64,000 bases of DNA from the NCBI RefSeq assembly GCF_000369005.1, contig NZ_KB849765.1:773881-837880 (forward strand). The letters are read 5' to 3'. Of this stretch, positions 1 through 9,243 are shown one piece after another (position 1 is the stretch's first letter; every line of letters begins with the position of its first letter). The notes beneath the pieces were generated by a model, which ran no database searches, was not told where the DNA came from, and was given only the letters and a program-made list of their open reading frames with translations. The DNA is from Acinetobacter beijerinckii CIP 110307 (GTDB taxonomy: Bacteria; Pseudomonadota; Gammaproteobacteria; Pseudomonadales; Moraxellaceae). The position numbers were made by a program, and so were the translations under genes.

Positions 1-95
1 TTTTATATGATTTTATATGATTTTATATGATTTTATATGATTTTATATGATTTTATATGATTTTATATGATTTTATATGATTTTATATGATTTTA
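1..95. repeat. 10-bp tandem repeat (TTTTATATGA), at least 9 copies
   Basis: Nine perfect copies of TTTTATATGA are followed by a half copy. The array starts at the first base of the window, so its true length is unknown. It lies beyond the 3' end of argA and does not code for anything I can support. A perfect short array like this is expected to vary in copy number between strains. Confidence 0.97.
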
Positions 96-158
96 AAATG
101 TTGATAATTAAAACTGTGGTTCTTTAAAAAAATTATATAAGCAGAATAAATGAGCTTA

Positions 159-193
159 CATAGATATCATTATCAGAAATAACGATATCTATG
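159..193. terminator. Inverted repeat beyond argA, possible terminator
   Basis: The arms CATAGATATC (159-168) and GATATCTATG (184-193) are perfect 10-bp complements around a 15-nt loop. They sit 13 bases past the argA stop in the direction of argA transcription. No T-tract follows, so it is either a weak terminator, an mRNA 3'-end stabiliser or a protein-binding palindrome. Confidence 0.45.
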
Positions 194-206
194 CATCGTA
201 GTATTA

Positions 207-1562
207 CTAAATTAAAGCCTTTTTAAATACCAAAGAATTGCGCTGATAGTTATACAAGGCTTGGCGTGCATTCGGTAAATCATCCACACTTGCAGCAACA
301 AAACCATGTTCTAAAAACCAATGTGCCGTTCGAGTAGTGAGTACGAATAACTGTTGAATGCCTTGTTGTTTAGCTTTGCTTTCTAAAAACTGTAAAATTT
401 GACTACCACGATTAGACTTCCGATAGCTTGCATCTACGGCCACACATGCAATTTCGGCTGAATGAATTTCCCCTGATCCAACCGGAATTGGATAGAGTGC
501 TGCGCAAGCTAAAATCATCCCATCTCGTTCAATTACCGCAAATTGTTCAATTTCACTTTCCAGCAATTCTCGTGAGCGATAGACTAAAATACCTTCCTGC
601 TCAAGTGGACGTAGTAGGTTCATTAGACCGCCGACATCATGAATATTAGCAATTCGCACTTCTTCATAATGTGCATCAGTGATCATGGTGCCAATACCAT
701 CACGTGTGAATAGTTCTTCAATCAATGCGCCATCATAAGCATAGGAAATCAGATGCACACGATGTACACCAGATAAAGACGCCTGTTGTGCTTGTTTGAG
801 ATGCAAAGCGAATTCTGGATACTGAGTTTGATATTGTTGAATATACGGTTCGAGTTGGTGCGAACTTAACTCACGTAATAATTGTGCTTTCTCATTCAGT
901 AAACCTTGTTTTTCTCCTAAGAAAATCAACTTATCAGCTTTTAACGCAGTTGCTGTTTTGGTTGCCACTTCTTCGGCAAGTAAATTAAAAACCTCGCCTG
1001 TGGTTGAATAGCCTGTGGGTCCCAGTAGCACAATATTATGATTATCTAAGTGGCGTTGGATCGCATTCGTATCTATAGAACGTACTTCACCTGTTAATTG
1101 AAAATCAACGCCGTCACGGATTCCATAAGGTTTGGCGGTGACAAAATTGCCTGAAACCACATCGATACGTGCACCATACATGGGTGAATTTGCTAATCCC
1201 ATCGACAGTAAAGCTTCAATTTCTAGACGTATTGAACCGACAGCATTCATCACACCACGTAAAGACTCGCGTGTGGTAATGCGACGGCTTTGGTGAAATG
1301 GTGTCTCAATGCCTCGTTCAGATAAATTTTGATTAATTTGAGGACGTGCGCCATGAACCAAAATCAATCGGATGCCTAGTGAATGCAGTAAGGCAATATC
1401 ATGAATAATATGTTGGAAATTTTCATGCTGAACGGCTTCACCACCAAACATCAATACAAAAGTTTTATGGCGGTGTGCGTTGATATAAGGTGCAGAGTGG
1501 CGAAACCAATGTACATAATCTTGCGCTGTACTTTGTAAAGTTTCAGAAATTTGGTTCGCCAT
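207..1562 (-). CDS. argA: Amino-acid N-acetyltransferase (N-acetylglutamate synthase)
   Basis: This enzyme catalyses the first step of arginine synthesis, acetylating L-glutamate with acetyl-CoA in the cytoplasm. The 451-aa protein has the classic two-part layout. An N-terminal amino-acid-kinase-like domain (about residues 30-280, with FGGEAV and LVHGARPQIN) is the arginine-feedback region. A C-terminal GNAT domain (about 300-445, with IACVAVDASYR and NRGSQILQFLESKAKQQG) is the acetyltransferase. The length matches the classical ArgA family of about 440-450 aa. It is monocistronic here, with its 3' end near the tandem repeat. The assignment is secure from domain order and motif content. Confidence 0.95.
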   Translation of the reverse strand: MANQISETLQSTAQDYVHWFRHSAPYINAHRHKTFVLMFGGEAVQHENFQHIIHDIALLHSLGIRLILVHGARPQINQNLSERGIETPFHQSRRITTRESLRGVMNAVGSIRLEIEALLSMGLANSPMYGARIDVVSGNFVTAKPYGIRDGVDFQLTGEVRSIDTNAIQRHLDNHNIVLLGPTGYSTTGEVFNLLAEEVATKTATALKADKLIFLGEKQGLLNEKAQLLRELSSHQLEPYIQQYQTQYPEFALHLKQAQQASLSGVHRVHLISYAYDGALIEELFTRDGIGTMITDAHYEEVRIANIHDVGGLMNLLRPLEQEGILVYRSRELLESEIEQFAVIERDGMILACAALYPIPVGSGEIHSAEIACVAVDASYRKSNRGSQILQFLESKAKQQGIQQLFVLTTRTAHWFLEHGFVAASVDDLPNARQALYNYQRNSLVFKKALI

Positions 1563-1671
1563 GTGGATCTCGAATTTACATCATTGGTTTGATTCTATCG
1601 AAAAAAAAGAAAAGATAAATCAATTCCTAGAGCAACAATTCAAGTTTATGGCGATGTTGCTTCAAAATGGC

Positions 1672-2052
1672 TTAAAAACCCATAATTTTAACAATGCTAT
1701 TATCATCAGAGTTCACCAAGATATAGTCATTATTAATTTTATACCATTGTTCGTTTCGTCCAGGTCGAGGTAGATTATTGTCTTTATAATCAACCTTGTA
1801 ACCATTTCCGCGATAATGCTGTGGCATTACATAACCTGCTTGCCAGCGATGTTGTTTTAGACGTTCTACACCACGTTCTTCACGCATGCGACGTTCACGC
1901 ATGCGATTTTCATCATTTGGACGATCAACATTACGACCTTGCCAACCACCACGAGGATTTTCCTCACGGTCGAAGTGCGGACCTGCGAAACTACCCATAC
2001 TCGTGAACAGGGTGGTTGAACCTAAAACCAAGATAATGAAAAAATTTTTCAT
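1672..2052 (-). CDS. RcnB-like periplasmic protein
   Basis: A small exported protein of about 126 aa. I chose the start at 2052 (MKNFFIILVLGSTTLF) because it gives a clean signal peptide and has AAGGTG just upstream. An 11-residue longer version starting at 2085 would spoil the signal. The mature part is rich in Arg, Glu and Asn. It ends in a YVMPQHYRGNGYKVDYKDNNL...WYKINNDYILVNSDDNSIVKI pattern, which is the RcnB-family C-terminal motif (Y-x-P-x-x-YRG ... W ... D-Y-x-L). RcnB in E. coli is a periplasmic protein linked to nickel/cobalt homeostasis. No metal exporter lies nearby, so a metal role here is inference only. Confidence 0.75.
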   Translation of the reverse strand: MKNFFIILVLGSTTLFTSMGSFAGPHFDREENPRGGWQGRNVDRPNDENRMRERRMREERGVERLKQHRWQAGYVMPQHYRGNGYKVDYKDNNLPRPGRNEQWYKINNDYILVNSDDNSIVKIMGF

Positions 2053-2232
2053 GATGCACCTTAATGGACTTCGGATGTCTCTCATGTGAAAACTGTACCT
2101 TAAAAATGCAGAGAAACTGTGAAGATCAATTCATTCTTCCATTAAAAAGATGAAGATTTTCGAGCAACTTCTATGCATCAACACATTTAAGGTCAGTGCT
2201 TAATATTGTTTAAAATTATTATAATCAATGAA

Positions 2233-2979
2233 TTAACTTTGTGCATCAATACTTTGACCATTCATATCTAAGCTATCATCACCCATCAGGTACAGATAAG
2301 CGGGCATGATGCTATCGGCTGTAGGTAATGTTTTAGGGTCTTCATCAGGATAAGCCTTTGCGCGCATCGCTGTACGAGTGCCTCCTGGGTTAATGCAATT
2401 GAAACGAATATTTGGATAGCTGTTTTCGGCAGCAAAAATCTTGCTCATAGCTTCAGTTGCCACTTTGGACACCGAATATGCTCCCCAAAGCGCGCGTGCT
2501 TCACGACCGACACTTGAACTGGTAAACACCACAGAAGCATGTTCTGATTTTTCAAGTAAAGGAAGTAATGCTTGTGTTAAAGCAAAAGGTGCACGTAAAT
2601 TCACCGCTAAAACATCATCCCAGACATCGACGGGATAATGCGCTAATTCAACACGATCACCGAGCATGCCAGCATTATGCAAAATACCATCTAAGCGACC
2701 AAATTGTTGCTCTAAAGTACTGACCAAAAGCTCATAGTCATGGCTAGAAGCAGTTGAAAGCTGTAGTGGCAAAATGGCAGGTTGAGGCGCACCTAAGCCC
2801 TCAATCTCATCATAAATAACTTCCAGCTTATTCAGTGTACGACCATGTAAAACAACAGTTGCACCATGAAGAGCATAACTAAGAGCGGCAGCTCGACCAA
2901 TTCCATCACCTGCGCCAGTGATGAGAATAATGCGATCTTTGAGTAGATCTGGGCGAGGTTGATATTCTGAGTATTTCAT
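2233..2979 (-). CDS. YciK-like short-chain dehydrogenase/reductase
   Basis: A classical SDR of about 248 aa. The Rossmann motif TGAGDGIG lies near residue 22, HNAG near residue 100, and the active site S...YSVSK near 150-165, followed by NPGGTRTAMRAKAYP. That tail, and linkage to ubiG and mupP, match the YciK family, whose substrate is not established. The start at 2979 (MKYSEYQPRPDLL) is preceded by a strong GGAGG; a start at 3006 would put that ribosome site inside the gene. It follows mupP by about 30 bases and is probably in the ubiG-mupP-yciK operon. Confidence 0.88.
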   Translation of the reverse strand: MKYSEYQPRPDLLKDRIILITGAGDGIGRAAALSYALHGATVVLHGRTLNKLEVIYDEIEGLGAPQPAILPLQLSTASSHDYELLVSTLEQQFGRLDGILHNAGMLGDRVELAHYPVDVWDDVLAVNLRAPFALTQALLPLLEKSEHASVVFTSSSVGREARALWGAYSVSKVATEAMSKIFAAENSYPNIRFNCINPGGTRTAMRAKAYPDEDPKTLPTADSIMPAYLYLMGDDSLDMNGQSIDAQS

Positions 2980-3009
2980 TGTTATGCCTCCTATAGTTAT
3001 CTTCAATGT

Positions 3010-3708
3010 TTAATTCATCATACCCTGATTTTCTGACAATACAGTGATTTTCTGTTTAAGCAGTTGATGTAATTCAGGGATGGTGTAAATAATCGAATCC
3101 GCTTGCCATGCATCAAGATCATCACGGGATTCAACAGGTAAATAGCCGTAAGCCGCTAAAATGGTATACATCGATGCATTTCGACCCGCATCAATATCAC
3201 GTGGATGATCACCCACATAAATAATATTTTCAGCATCAATCCCGAGCTGCTGAGCTGCTAAATACATGGGTTCTGGATCAGGTTTAGTATGCGTGACATC
3301 TTCAGGGCATACCAAAACGGCACAGCGTTGAGTCAGATTTAATTCAGCCAATAATGATTCACTTAAACCACGTGGTTTATTGGTGACAATGCCCCACGGA
3401 ATTTGTTTGGCTTCAAGTGCTTCAAGCAAAGGATACATGCCTAAAAATAGATCGGTATCCACTACAATATTGCCACCGTATAGATCTAAAAAGCGCTGAC
3501 GATGGGCGAGAAAAATTGGATCAGTGACTTCTAATTCAGGATAAACCAGCTTCACCATGGCACGTGCGCCTTCAGATACTTGAGTACGAATGGTTTCAGC
3601 ATCTACAACTGGACGTTGTTCATCGCGACACATTTGTTGAATGATACGAATAAAATCCGCCGCAGTGTCAATCAACGTTCCATCAAGATCAAATAATACC
3701 GCTTTCAT
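3010..3708 (-). CDS. mupP: HAD phosphatase, N-acetylmuramic acid 6-phosphate phosphatase
   Basis: A 232-aa HAD-superfamily phosphatase. It has the motif I sequence FDLDGTLID at the N-terminus (nucleophile Asp), motif II VTNKP, and motif IV VGDHPRDIDAGRNA. By sequence alone it resembles phosphoglycolate phosphatase (Gph). The ubiG-mupP-yciK order is that of the Pseudomonas/Acinetobacter MupP enzymes, which dephosphorylate MurNAc-6-P in the anhydro-MurNAc recycling route. ampD, another cell-wall recycling gene, lies 10 kb away in this window. The start codon overlaps the ubiG stop (TAATG), showing translational coupling. Gph is the alternative annotation. Confidence 0.85.
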   Translation of the reverse strand: MKAVLFDLDGTLIDTAADFIRIIQQMCRDEQRPVVDAETIRTQVSEGARAMVKLVYPELEVTDPIFLAHRQRFLDLYGGNIVVDTDLFLGMYPLLEALEAKQIPWGIVTNKPRGLSESLLAELNLTQRCAVLVCPEDVTHTKPDPEPMYLAAQQLGIDAENIIYVGDHPRDIDAGRNASMYTILAAYGYLPVESRDDLDAWQADSIIYTIPELHQLLKQKITVLSENQGMMN

Positions 3709-4421
3709 TAGGCACCCGTATTCGTGGTATGAACCATATAATTCACATCAACATTTGGTGCTAACCAGTAATGTTTAGTGATTGGGTTGTAATGTAATCC
3801 CGTCATTTCTTTTAGTGTCAGACCGGCATTACGAATGTCATGTGCCATTTCTGATGGGCGAATGAATTTATGATAATCGTGCGTACCTTTGGGTAATAAT
3901 CGCAATACGTACTCAGCACCAATAATCGCAAATAAATAAGATTTTGGATTGCGGTTAATAGTTGAGAAGAACACATGACCACCTGGTTTAACCAAGCTTT
4001 GGCATGCTTTAACAATAGATGCTGGATCTGGTACGTGTTCCATCATTTCCATACAGGTCACGACATCGTATTGACCAGCTTGCTCTTGAGCGAGTTGTTC
4101 AACTGGAATCTGACGATATTCAATATTTTGTACATTGTCTTGTTGAGCATGCAAACGACCCACCGCAAGCGGTGCTTCACCCATATCAATACCCAAAACA
4201 TCAGCACCTCGACGTGCCATGCTTTCCGCCAAAATACCGCCGCCACAGCCGACATCGAGCACTTTTTTTCCAGCCAAGCCACCGACACGTTCATCAATCC
4301 AATTTAGACGTAAGGGATTGATCTGATGTAGAGGTCGGAACTCAGAATGTTGATCCCACCATTTGGCAGCCAATGCTTCAAATTTTGCGATTTCTTGTGG
4401 GTCAACATTCAATTGCGACAT
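3708..4421 (-). CDS. ubiG: Ubiquinone biosynthesis O-methyltransferase
   Basis: A 237-aa SAM-dependent class I methyltransferase that carries out both O-methylations of ubiquinone synthesis. The family signature is clear: [14 protein letters not shown] at the N-terminus, the SAM-binding motif [13 protein letters not shown] near residue 55, [11 protein letters not shown] near 125 and [16 protein letters not shown] near 155. The length matches E. coli UbiG. It is the first gene of the reverse-strand ubiG-mupP-yciK set and is divergent from dsbA across about 175 bases that must hold both promoters. Confidence 0.96.
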   Translation of the reverse strand: MSQLNVDPQEIAKFEALAAKWWDQHSEFRPLHQINPLRLNWIDERVGGLAGKKVLDVGCGGGILAESMARRGADVLGIDMGEAPLAVGRLHAQQDNVQNIEYRQIPVEQLAQEQAGQYDVVTCMEMMEHVPDPASIVKACQSLVKPGGHVFFSTINRNPKSYLFAIIGAEYVLRLLPKGTHDYHKFIRPSEMAHDIRNAGLTLKEMTGLHYNPITKHYWLAPNVDVNYMVHTTNTGA

Positions 4422-4598
4422 GACTTACCTCTGTATTAGGATGATTATTTCGGTTTAATCTGTTGGTAGTGTAGCGCTTCTTGAAAAAAAAGCGATAAAT
4501 CCAATAAAAAACTTCACACAAGCAAAACGAATTGCTCGTGTTTGTTTTATATTTAGCATATAAACTTACGAAAAATGCTTAGAGGAAAAGCAAAGTCA

Positions 4599-5219
4599 AT
4601 GAAAAATTTAGTATTAAGTGGTTTAACAGCAGCTGTAATGGCATTTTCTGCAAATGCAATGGCTGCAGATTTTGTTGCTGGTAAAGACTATACGGTTGTT
4701 GCCAATCCAGGTAAAACAGCAGCACCAGCAGGAAAAATTGAAGTACGTGAATTTTTTTGGTACGGATGTCCACACTGCTTTAAACTTGAACCACATATGC
4801 AGACGTGGTTAAAGAAAGCACCGAGTGATGTATATTTCCTTCGTACCCCAGCAGCGATGAATAAAGTATGGGAACAAGGCGCTCGTGGCTACTATGTTTC
4901 TGAAGCACTTGGTGTCCGTAAGAAAACCCATATTCCATTATTCCATGCCATTCATGAAGGTGGTCAGCAAATTTTTGACCAAGCATCACAAGCAAAATTC
5001 TTTGCGCGTTATGGTGTACCTGAGCAGAAATTTAACAGCATGTTTAACTCTTTCCCAATCACTGCAAAAGTGGCTGAGTCAAACAAATTGGCGCAACAGT
5101 ATCAATTGACAGGTGTGCCAGCGGTTGTGGTAGCTGGTAAGTATGTGGTGCAAGGTGAAGATGGAAAAGTAACTCAAGTCGTAGATTACTTGTTGGAAAA
5201 AGAGCGTAAAGGAAAATAA
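4599..5219 (+). CDS. dsbA: Periplasmic thiol:disulfide interchange protein DsbA
   Basis: The protein (about 206 aa from this start) introduces disulfide bonds into exported proteins. A signal peptide (MKNLVLSGLTAAVMAFSANAMAA) leads into a thioredoxin fold with the DsbA-type active site CPHC at residues 57-60 (FFWYGCPHC) and the cis-proline loop TGVPAVVV near the C-terminus. I chose 4599 rather than 4575 because the AGAGGAAAA ribosome site lies between them and the shorter form starts cleanly at the signal peptide. It is a single-gene unit ended by a strong bidirectional hairpin. Confidence 0.95.
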   Translation: MKNLVLSGLTAAVMAFSANAMAADFVAGKDYTVVANPGKTAAPAGKIEVREFFWYGCPHCFKLEPHMQTWLKKAPSDVYFLRTPAAMNKVWEQGARGYYVSEALGVRKKTHIPLFHAIHEGGQQIFDQASQAKFFARYGVPEQKFNSMFNSFPITAKVAESNKLAQQYQLTGVPAVVVAGKYVVQGEDGKVTQVVDYLLEKERKGK

Positions 5220-5240
5220 ACCTCACGCTTTTTGATATAA

Positions 5241-5268
5241 AAAAGGACTGTAAAAACAGTCCTTTTTA
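5241..5268. terminator. Bidirectional terminator between dsbA and a TetR gene
   Basis: The stem AAAAGGACTG (5241-5250) pairs with CAGTCCTTTT (5257-5266) around a 6-nt loop, with T-runs on both strands. It ends dsbA on the plus strand and the convergent TetR gene on the minus strand. Confidence 0.92.
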
Positions 5269-5269
5269 T

Positions 5270-5905
5270 TTATGCTTGATCCATTTGAAAGTCTTTCAGA
5301 TCAATTTGAACTTTTTGTGTTGGCAACGATAAGGCCTGATTCACATACAGATTAATCAATTTCTCACGTGAACCAATCGAACGTTGATAATAGCTTGAAT
5401 TTAATAATAAAGCCGCGCCGTAAGTGAGTGACCAAATATAAGAAAGATAATCACGAATCGACATGTCATAATTCTGTGATTTTAAATATTTCTCAGTCAT
5501 TTCTTTCAGTGAAACAATACGTTGTTGACGAATAGCATATAACTCATCGAACAAATGTTTTAACTTCGATTCCGTCATCGTTAAATGTTCTTCTAACTGA
5601 TGCAGCAGAATCGTGCGACTCGGTGAGGTTAAATGATAGAGCATATAACGCGGTGCATATTCTTTGACATCAGTGTTGTAGTTTTCTGAAATCTTTAAAA
5701 TTTCTTTTTCGTTTTGAATGATCAGTTCCAGTAATAATTCATTTTTACTACGGAAATGTTTGTATAGCGTACCTTTAGCAATATCTAGCTCGGCAACCAG
5801 TTCATCTAAGGTCATTTCTTGGTTGTTTTCTAATAATAGCTTTTCCGCAACCTGCAAAATTTTTTCTTTACGAATTAAGAACTGAGTATGACGATCAGGA
5901 TTCAT
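5270..5905 (-). CDS. TetR family transcriptional regulator
   Basis: A 211-aa regulator with an N-terminal TetR helix-turn-helix at about residues 12-60 (TLDELVAELDIAKGTLYKHFRSKNELL) and an all-helical ligand/dimer domain behind it. The ligand and targets are unknown. A good ribosome site (GAGGAGC) precedes the start. It lies downstream of, and on the same strand as, the DesT-like gene, with about 100 bases between them. That spacing hints at a link to membrane lipid control, but I see no direct evidence for it. Confidence 0.88.
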   Translation of the reverse strand: MNPDRHTQFLIRKEKILQVAEKLLLENNQEMTLDELVAELDIAKGTLYKHFRSKNELLLELIIQNEKEILKISENYNTDVKEYAPRYMLYHLTSPSRTILLHQLEEHLTMTESKLKHLFDELYAIRQQRIVSLKEMTEKYLKSQNYDMSIRDYLSYIWSLTYGAALLLNSSYYQRSIGSREKLINLYVNQALSLPTQKVQIDLKDFQMDQA

Positions 5906-6012
5906 GATGCTTGTAAGCTCCTCATAGTGTTCTAAACGGCATTTGCATTAGTGTCTAATGAATACTAACGCTAAGCAATGCTTTTATATATCAAACTTTC
6001 GCTTGGATAGGA

Positions 6013-6663
6013 TCAGGCGTTTTGTGGTTCCCAATTTGAGATGCCACGGAATAACAAGCGCACTTGAGTCGCTGCATTATCAATAAACAAATTTTGCTGT
6101 TCTAACAGGTGATCAATGGTGAATTGTTTCGGTAAGTTGATCCATGTCATTGCCCAAGTAAAAGACATATTAATTAAGATCGTGGATAACACTTGCAAAT
6201 CTTTGGCTTCTTGAATGTGTTTAAACGTATCCAATTTGCAAAGGTCGATAGCAAGATCTTCAATCAAAAATTCGATTTCGCGTGCAATCGCAATTCGTAC
6301 GGTTTCAGAACCACCCCAACGTTCAGAAATCATAAATTGCCATTGTTGTGGGCTATGATTCACAGCTTGTACAAACAATTCAATACTGGTACGAGTTTTA
6401 GCAGATCCGCTGTGCTTTAAATAGCTTTGTCCTAACTGATGAATCAGACTTTTTAAATGCAAAGAAACTTGATCAACCAGTTCTTGACCTAAAGTGTCCA
6501 TATCTTGGAAATGACGATAAAACGCCGTTGGTACTAAACCAACTTCTCGCGCAACTTCACGCAAACTAATACTACTAAATGAGCGCCCAGATGTACTGAG
6601 ATGAAGTGCTGCATCAAGTAAAGCCTGTCGACTCTGTTGTTTTCGTTCATCTCTAATCGACAT
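6013..6663 (-). CDS. desT: DesT/FabR-like TetR repressor of unsaturated fatty acid synthesis
   Basis: A 216-aa TetR-family protein. Its helix-turn-helix (SSISLREVAREVGLVPTAFYRHFQDMDTLGQELVD, about residues 30-65) closely follows the FabR/DesT pattern V-x-P-T-x-F-YRHF-x-DMD. In Pseudomonas, DesT senses the saturated/unsaturated acyl-CoA balance and represses the desCB reductase-desaturase operon. Here it is divergent from exactly such a pair (6976-9236), and the region between holds palindromes of the expected GTGAACA/TGTTCAC type. Family and context agree; the ligand response is inferred. Confidence 0.85.
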   Translation of the reverse strand: MSIRDERKQQSRQALLDAALHLSTSGRSFSSISLREVAREVGLVPTAFYRHFQDMDTLGQELVDQVSLHLKSLIHQLGQSYLKHSGSAKTRTSIELFVQAVNHSPQQWQFMISERWGGSETVRIAIAREIEFLIEDLAIDLCKLDTFKHIQEAKDLQVLSTILINMSFTWAMTWINLPKQFTIDHLLEQQNLFIDNAATQVRLLFRGISNWEPQNA

Positions 6664-6866
6664 GAATAAGATCCATTAAAACCGTACGCTAGAGTCTAGC
6701 AAAAAAAACATGATTTTTTTAGCTTTTATCCATTGCTAAATCATATGCATTTGTGGTTTTAGCTAAATAAATCGTTTTTTTAAAAAATAATAAATGCTAG
6801 ATCGTGATCAATTTTCAAGAAAATTGAAATGTTTATAGGAAAGAACAAAAAATATTCAAAAAAATA

Positions 6867-6938
6867 AGTGTACAAGTGTTGACTCAGTGAACACAAATAA
6901 ATATAGTGTACACATGTTCACTACACGAACATTTGTTC
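6867..6938. promoter_or_regulatory. Cluster of DesT-type operator palindromes
   Basis: Three related imperfect palindromes lie in the 312-bp divergent region. They are at 6867-6884 (AGTGTACAAGTGTTGACT), 6904-6923 (TAGTGTACACATGTTCACTA, 16 of 20 positions symmetric) and 6927-6938 (GAACATTTGTTC, perfect arms). A half-site, AGTGAACAC, lies at 6886-6894. The last full site ends 37 bases before the reductase start, well placed to block its promoter. The remainder, 6664-6866, is AT-rich with no gene. Confidence 0.65.
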
Positions 6939-6975
6939 ACTCAAAATAAATAGCCAGATACAAAACGAGGAACGT

Positions 6976-8016
6976 ATGAGCGCACAGTTAAGTTATCAGC
7001 CACATTGGATTCGAGAAGATTTTGTTGATTTTATCCTTGCAAAGGTTAACCCGATGTGGACTTTGCGTCGCATTATGGCAAAAATCGAAGCGATTGAGCC
7101 TATTGCCGATGAAATGATCAAGGTCACTTTAAGCAGTAACAATAAATTTACAACCTATCAGCCTGGTCAATTTGTGATGGTGACGGTTCGTATTGATGGT
7201 GTGCAGCATCAACGAGCGTATAGCTTGGTGAGTTCACCAAGTCACGACAAATTGGTATTAGGTATCAAAAAACAAGGTCGAGTATCTAACTATTTAGCCA
7301 ACAGCGCACGTGCTGGTGATGTGATTGAAATTACTCAGGCGATGGGCGAATTTACGCTAAAAGACTTTGATACAGAAGAAGGTAAACAACCGATTCTTTT
7401 GGTATCTGCGGGTAGTGGTATTACGCCGATTATTCCGATTGCGAAACAGGCATTAGCACGTTCGAATCAACCTGTGACATTGATTTATTACTCACGTGAT
7501 CCAGCGTTCCGTACTGAATTGGAAACACTGGCAGCAGAATATGCGCACTTTGACCTACACATTATTGTCGATAGTGCTGAAAAACCTGCTTATTTTGATG
7601 AAGAAACTTTGGACCGTTTGTGTGCCGATGCTGTTCAACGTCAAACCTATGTGTGTGCTGCTCCAGGATTGATGAAAGCGACACGTCAAATTTGGGCGAA
7701 ACGTGGTTGGTTAGACCGTTTAACGCAAGAAAGCTTCTTGCCAGTGACGATGGATGTGGATGCTCAAATCCAACCGGTCAATTTCCGTCGCAGCATGCAA
7801 GAGTTTGAAGGCCGTGGCAACCTATTGGCCAGTGCTGAAGCTGCGGGTTTGAAACCATCTTTTGGTTGCCGTATGGGGATTTGTAATACCTGTGTTTGTA
7901 CCAAGATCAGTGGTGCAGTGAAAAATCAACTTACAGGTGAAATCGATAACCAAAACAATGTGCAAATTAAGTTGTGTGTGAGTGAAGCAGTGAGTCCCGT
8001 TGAGATTGACCTTTAA
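6976..8016 (+). CDS. Ferredoxin reductase-type oxidoreductase (electron donor to the desaturase)
   Basis: A 346-aa flavin/2Fe-2S oxidoreductase. The FAD-binding domain has RAYSLVSSP near residue 78, the NAD(P)-binding domain has LLVSAGSGITPIIPI near 140, and the C-terminal plant-type ferredoxin domain has Cys ligands C298, C303, C306 and C334. This FAD-NAD-2Fe-2S order is typical of DesC-like proteins, which pass electrons from NADPH to an acyl-CoA desaturase. It lies 29 bases upstream of the desaturase gene and is surely co-transcribed. Regulation by the divergent DesT-like repressor is inferred from the operator cluster. Confidence 0.88.
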   Translation: MSAQLSYQPHWIREDFVDFILAKVNPMWTLRRIMAKIEAIEPIADEMIKVTLSSNNKFTTYQPGQFVMVTVRIDGVQHQRAYSLVSSPSHDKLVLGIKKQGRVSNYLANSARAGDVIEITQAMGEFTLKDFDTEEGKQPILLVSAGSGITPIIPIAKQALARSNQPVTLIYYSRDPAFRTELETLAAEYAHFDLHIIVDSAEKPAYFDEETLDRLCADAVQRQTYVCAAPGLMKATRQIWAKRGWLDRLTQESFLPVTMDVDAQIQPVNFRRSMQEFEGRGNLLASAEAAGLKPSFGCRMGICNTCVCTKISGAVKNQLTGEIDNQNNVQIKLCVSEAVSPVEIDL

Positions 8017-8045
8017 TTCATATTGACTAGATAGAGAATAATATT

Positions 8046-9236
8046 ATGAACATGATGACAGTAAATCCGACTAAAACGATTCCTCCAATCAAATTTGGCG
8101 GTAACACAAGCCGTGCATTAACACCAGAAGAAGTACAAGAGTTTGGCCGTAAGATTGACACCATCCGTACTGAAACCATGGCTAAAATTGGCAAAGAAGA
8201 TTCTGATTATATTTATAAAGTACGTAACTTTGTACGCTACACCGAAATTGCATCGCGTGGCATGTTGATGTTTGGTGGTTGGATTCCACCTGTCTGGTTA
8301 TTAGGTACCGTTATGCTAGGCGTATCTAAAATTGTTGAAAATATGGAACTCGGTCACAACGTGATGCACGGTCAGTTTGACTGGTTAAACGATCCAACCT
8401 TGAACGGTGCAACCTATGATTGGGATACCGTGTGTACTGGTGAGGACTGGAAATATACCCATAACTATAAGCACCATACCTATACCAATGTGGTTGGCAT
8501 GGATCATGACATTAGCGGTTATGGTGTGATGCGTATGAGCCGTGAGCAAAAGTGGGAACCCCGCTTTTTATTTAACGTACCAACGGGTTTTGTATTATCT
8601 ACGGGTTTTGAATGGCTACTGGCTTTACAACGTCTAGAGATGGAAAAAGTATTGTTTGATGGCACCAAGACTTGGAAAGAAGTGTATGTAGAATCAAAAA
8701 ATCTACGTAAAAAGATGGTACGTCAGTTTGGTAAAGATTATGTATTGTTCCCATTGATCGCGGGCCCAATGTTCTTGCCAGTATTAGCAGGTAACTTTTT
8801 TGCCAATCTGATCCGTAACTACTGGGCATCGACCGTGATTTATTGTGGTCACTTTACAGAAGATTCTGAAATTATCACTGACAATATTGATAATGAAACC
8901 AAAGCAGAATGGTACTTACGTCAGATTCGTGGTTCAGCAAACTTTACTGGCGGTAAAATCATGCACTTCTTGAGTGGTAACTTGAGTCATCAAATCGAAC
9001 ATCACTTGTTCCCTGATGTACCTGCCAACCGCTATCAAGAGATGGCACCTAAAGTACGTGCAGTCTGTGCAGAGTTTGGTCAACAGTACAATACAGCACC
9101 GTTTGGCTCTCAAATTGTGAGTGTATATAAACGTTTGGCTATCCACTCTTTGCCTGACAATATGGTTGACCGTTTGGGGGCGATCAAGCATAGCCTTGTT
9201 GACGCAGTGAAAAGTATGTTTGGTAAAGCTGCTTAA
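8046..9236 (+). CDS. Membrane fatty acid (acyl-CoA delta-9 type) desaturase
   Basis: A 396-aa di-iron membrane desaturase. All three histidine boxes are present: H104-x3-H108 (HNVMHGQ), H139-x3-H143-H144 (HNYKHH) and H315-x3-H319-H320 (HQIEHHLFPD). Hydrophobic stretches at about residues 75-95 and 245-275 supply the membrane segments. It would insert a double bond into acyl chains to adjust membrane fluidity, fed by the reductase upstream. DesB of Pseudomonas is the closest named parallel. Positional specificity cannot be read from sequence alone. Confidence 0.9.
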   Translation: MNMMTVNPTKTIPPIKFGGNTSRALTPEEVQEFGRKIDTIRTETMAKIGKEDSDYIYKVRNFVRYTEIASRGMLMFGGWIPPVWLLGTVMLGVSKIVENMELGHNVMHGQFDWLNDPTLNGATYDWDTVCTGEDWKYTHNYKHHTYTNVVGMDHDISGYGVMRMSREQKWEPRFLFNVPTGFVLSTGFEWLLALQRLEMEKVLFDGTKTWKEVYVESKNLRKKMVRQFGKDYVLFPLIAGPMFLPVLAGNFFANLIRNYWASTVIYCGHFTEDSEIITDNIDNETKAEWYLRQIRGSANFTGGKIMHFLSGNLSHQIEHHLFPDVPANRYQEMAPKVRAVCAEFGQQYNTAPFGSQIVSVYKRLAIHSLPDNMVDRLGAIKHSLVDAVKSMFGKAA

Positions 9237-9243
9237 TCAATTT

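Noticed and set aside
1..95. CRISPR-like repeat array
   Set aside because: The units are 10 bp, perfectly contiguous and have no spacers, so this is a tandem repeat.
428..649. 73-aa plus-strand ORF inside argA
   Set aside because: Antisense shadow of a well-supported gene.
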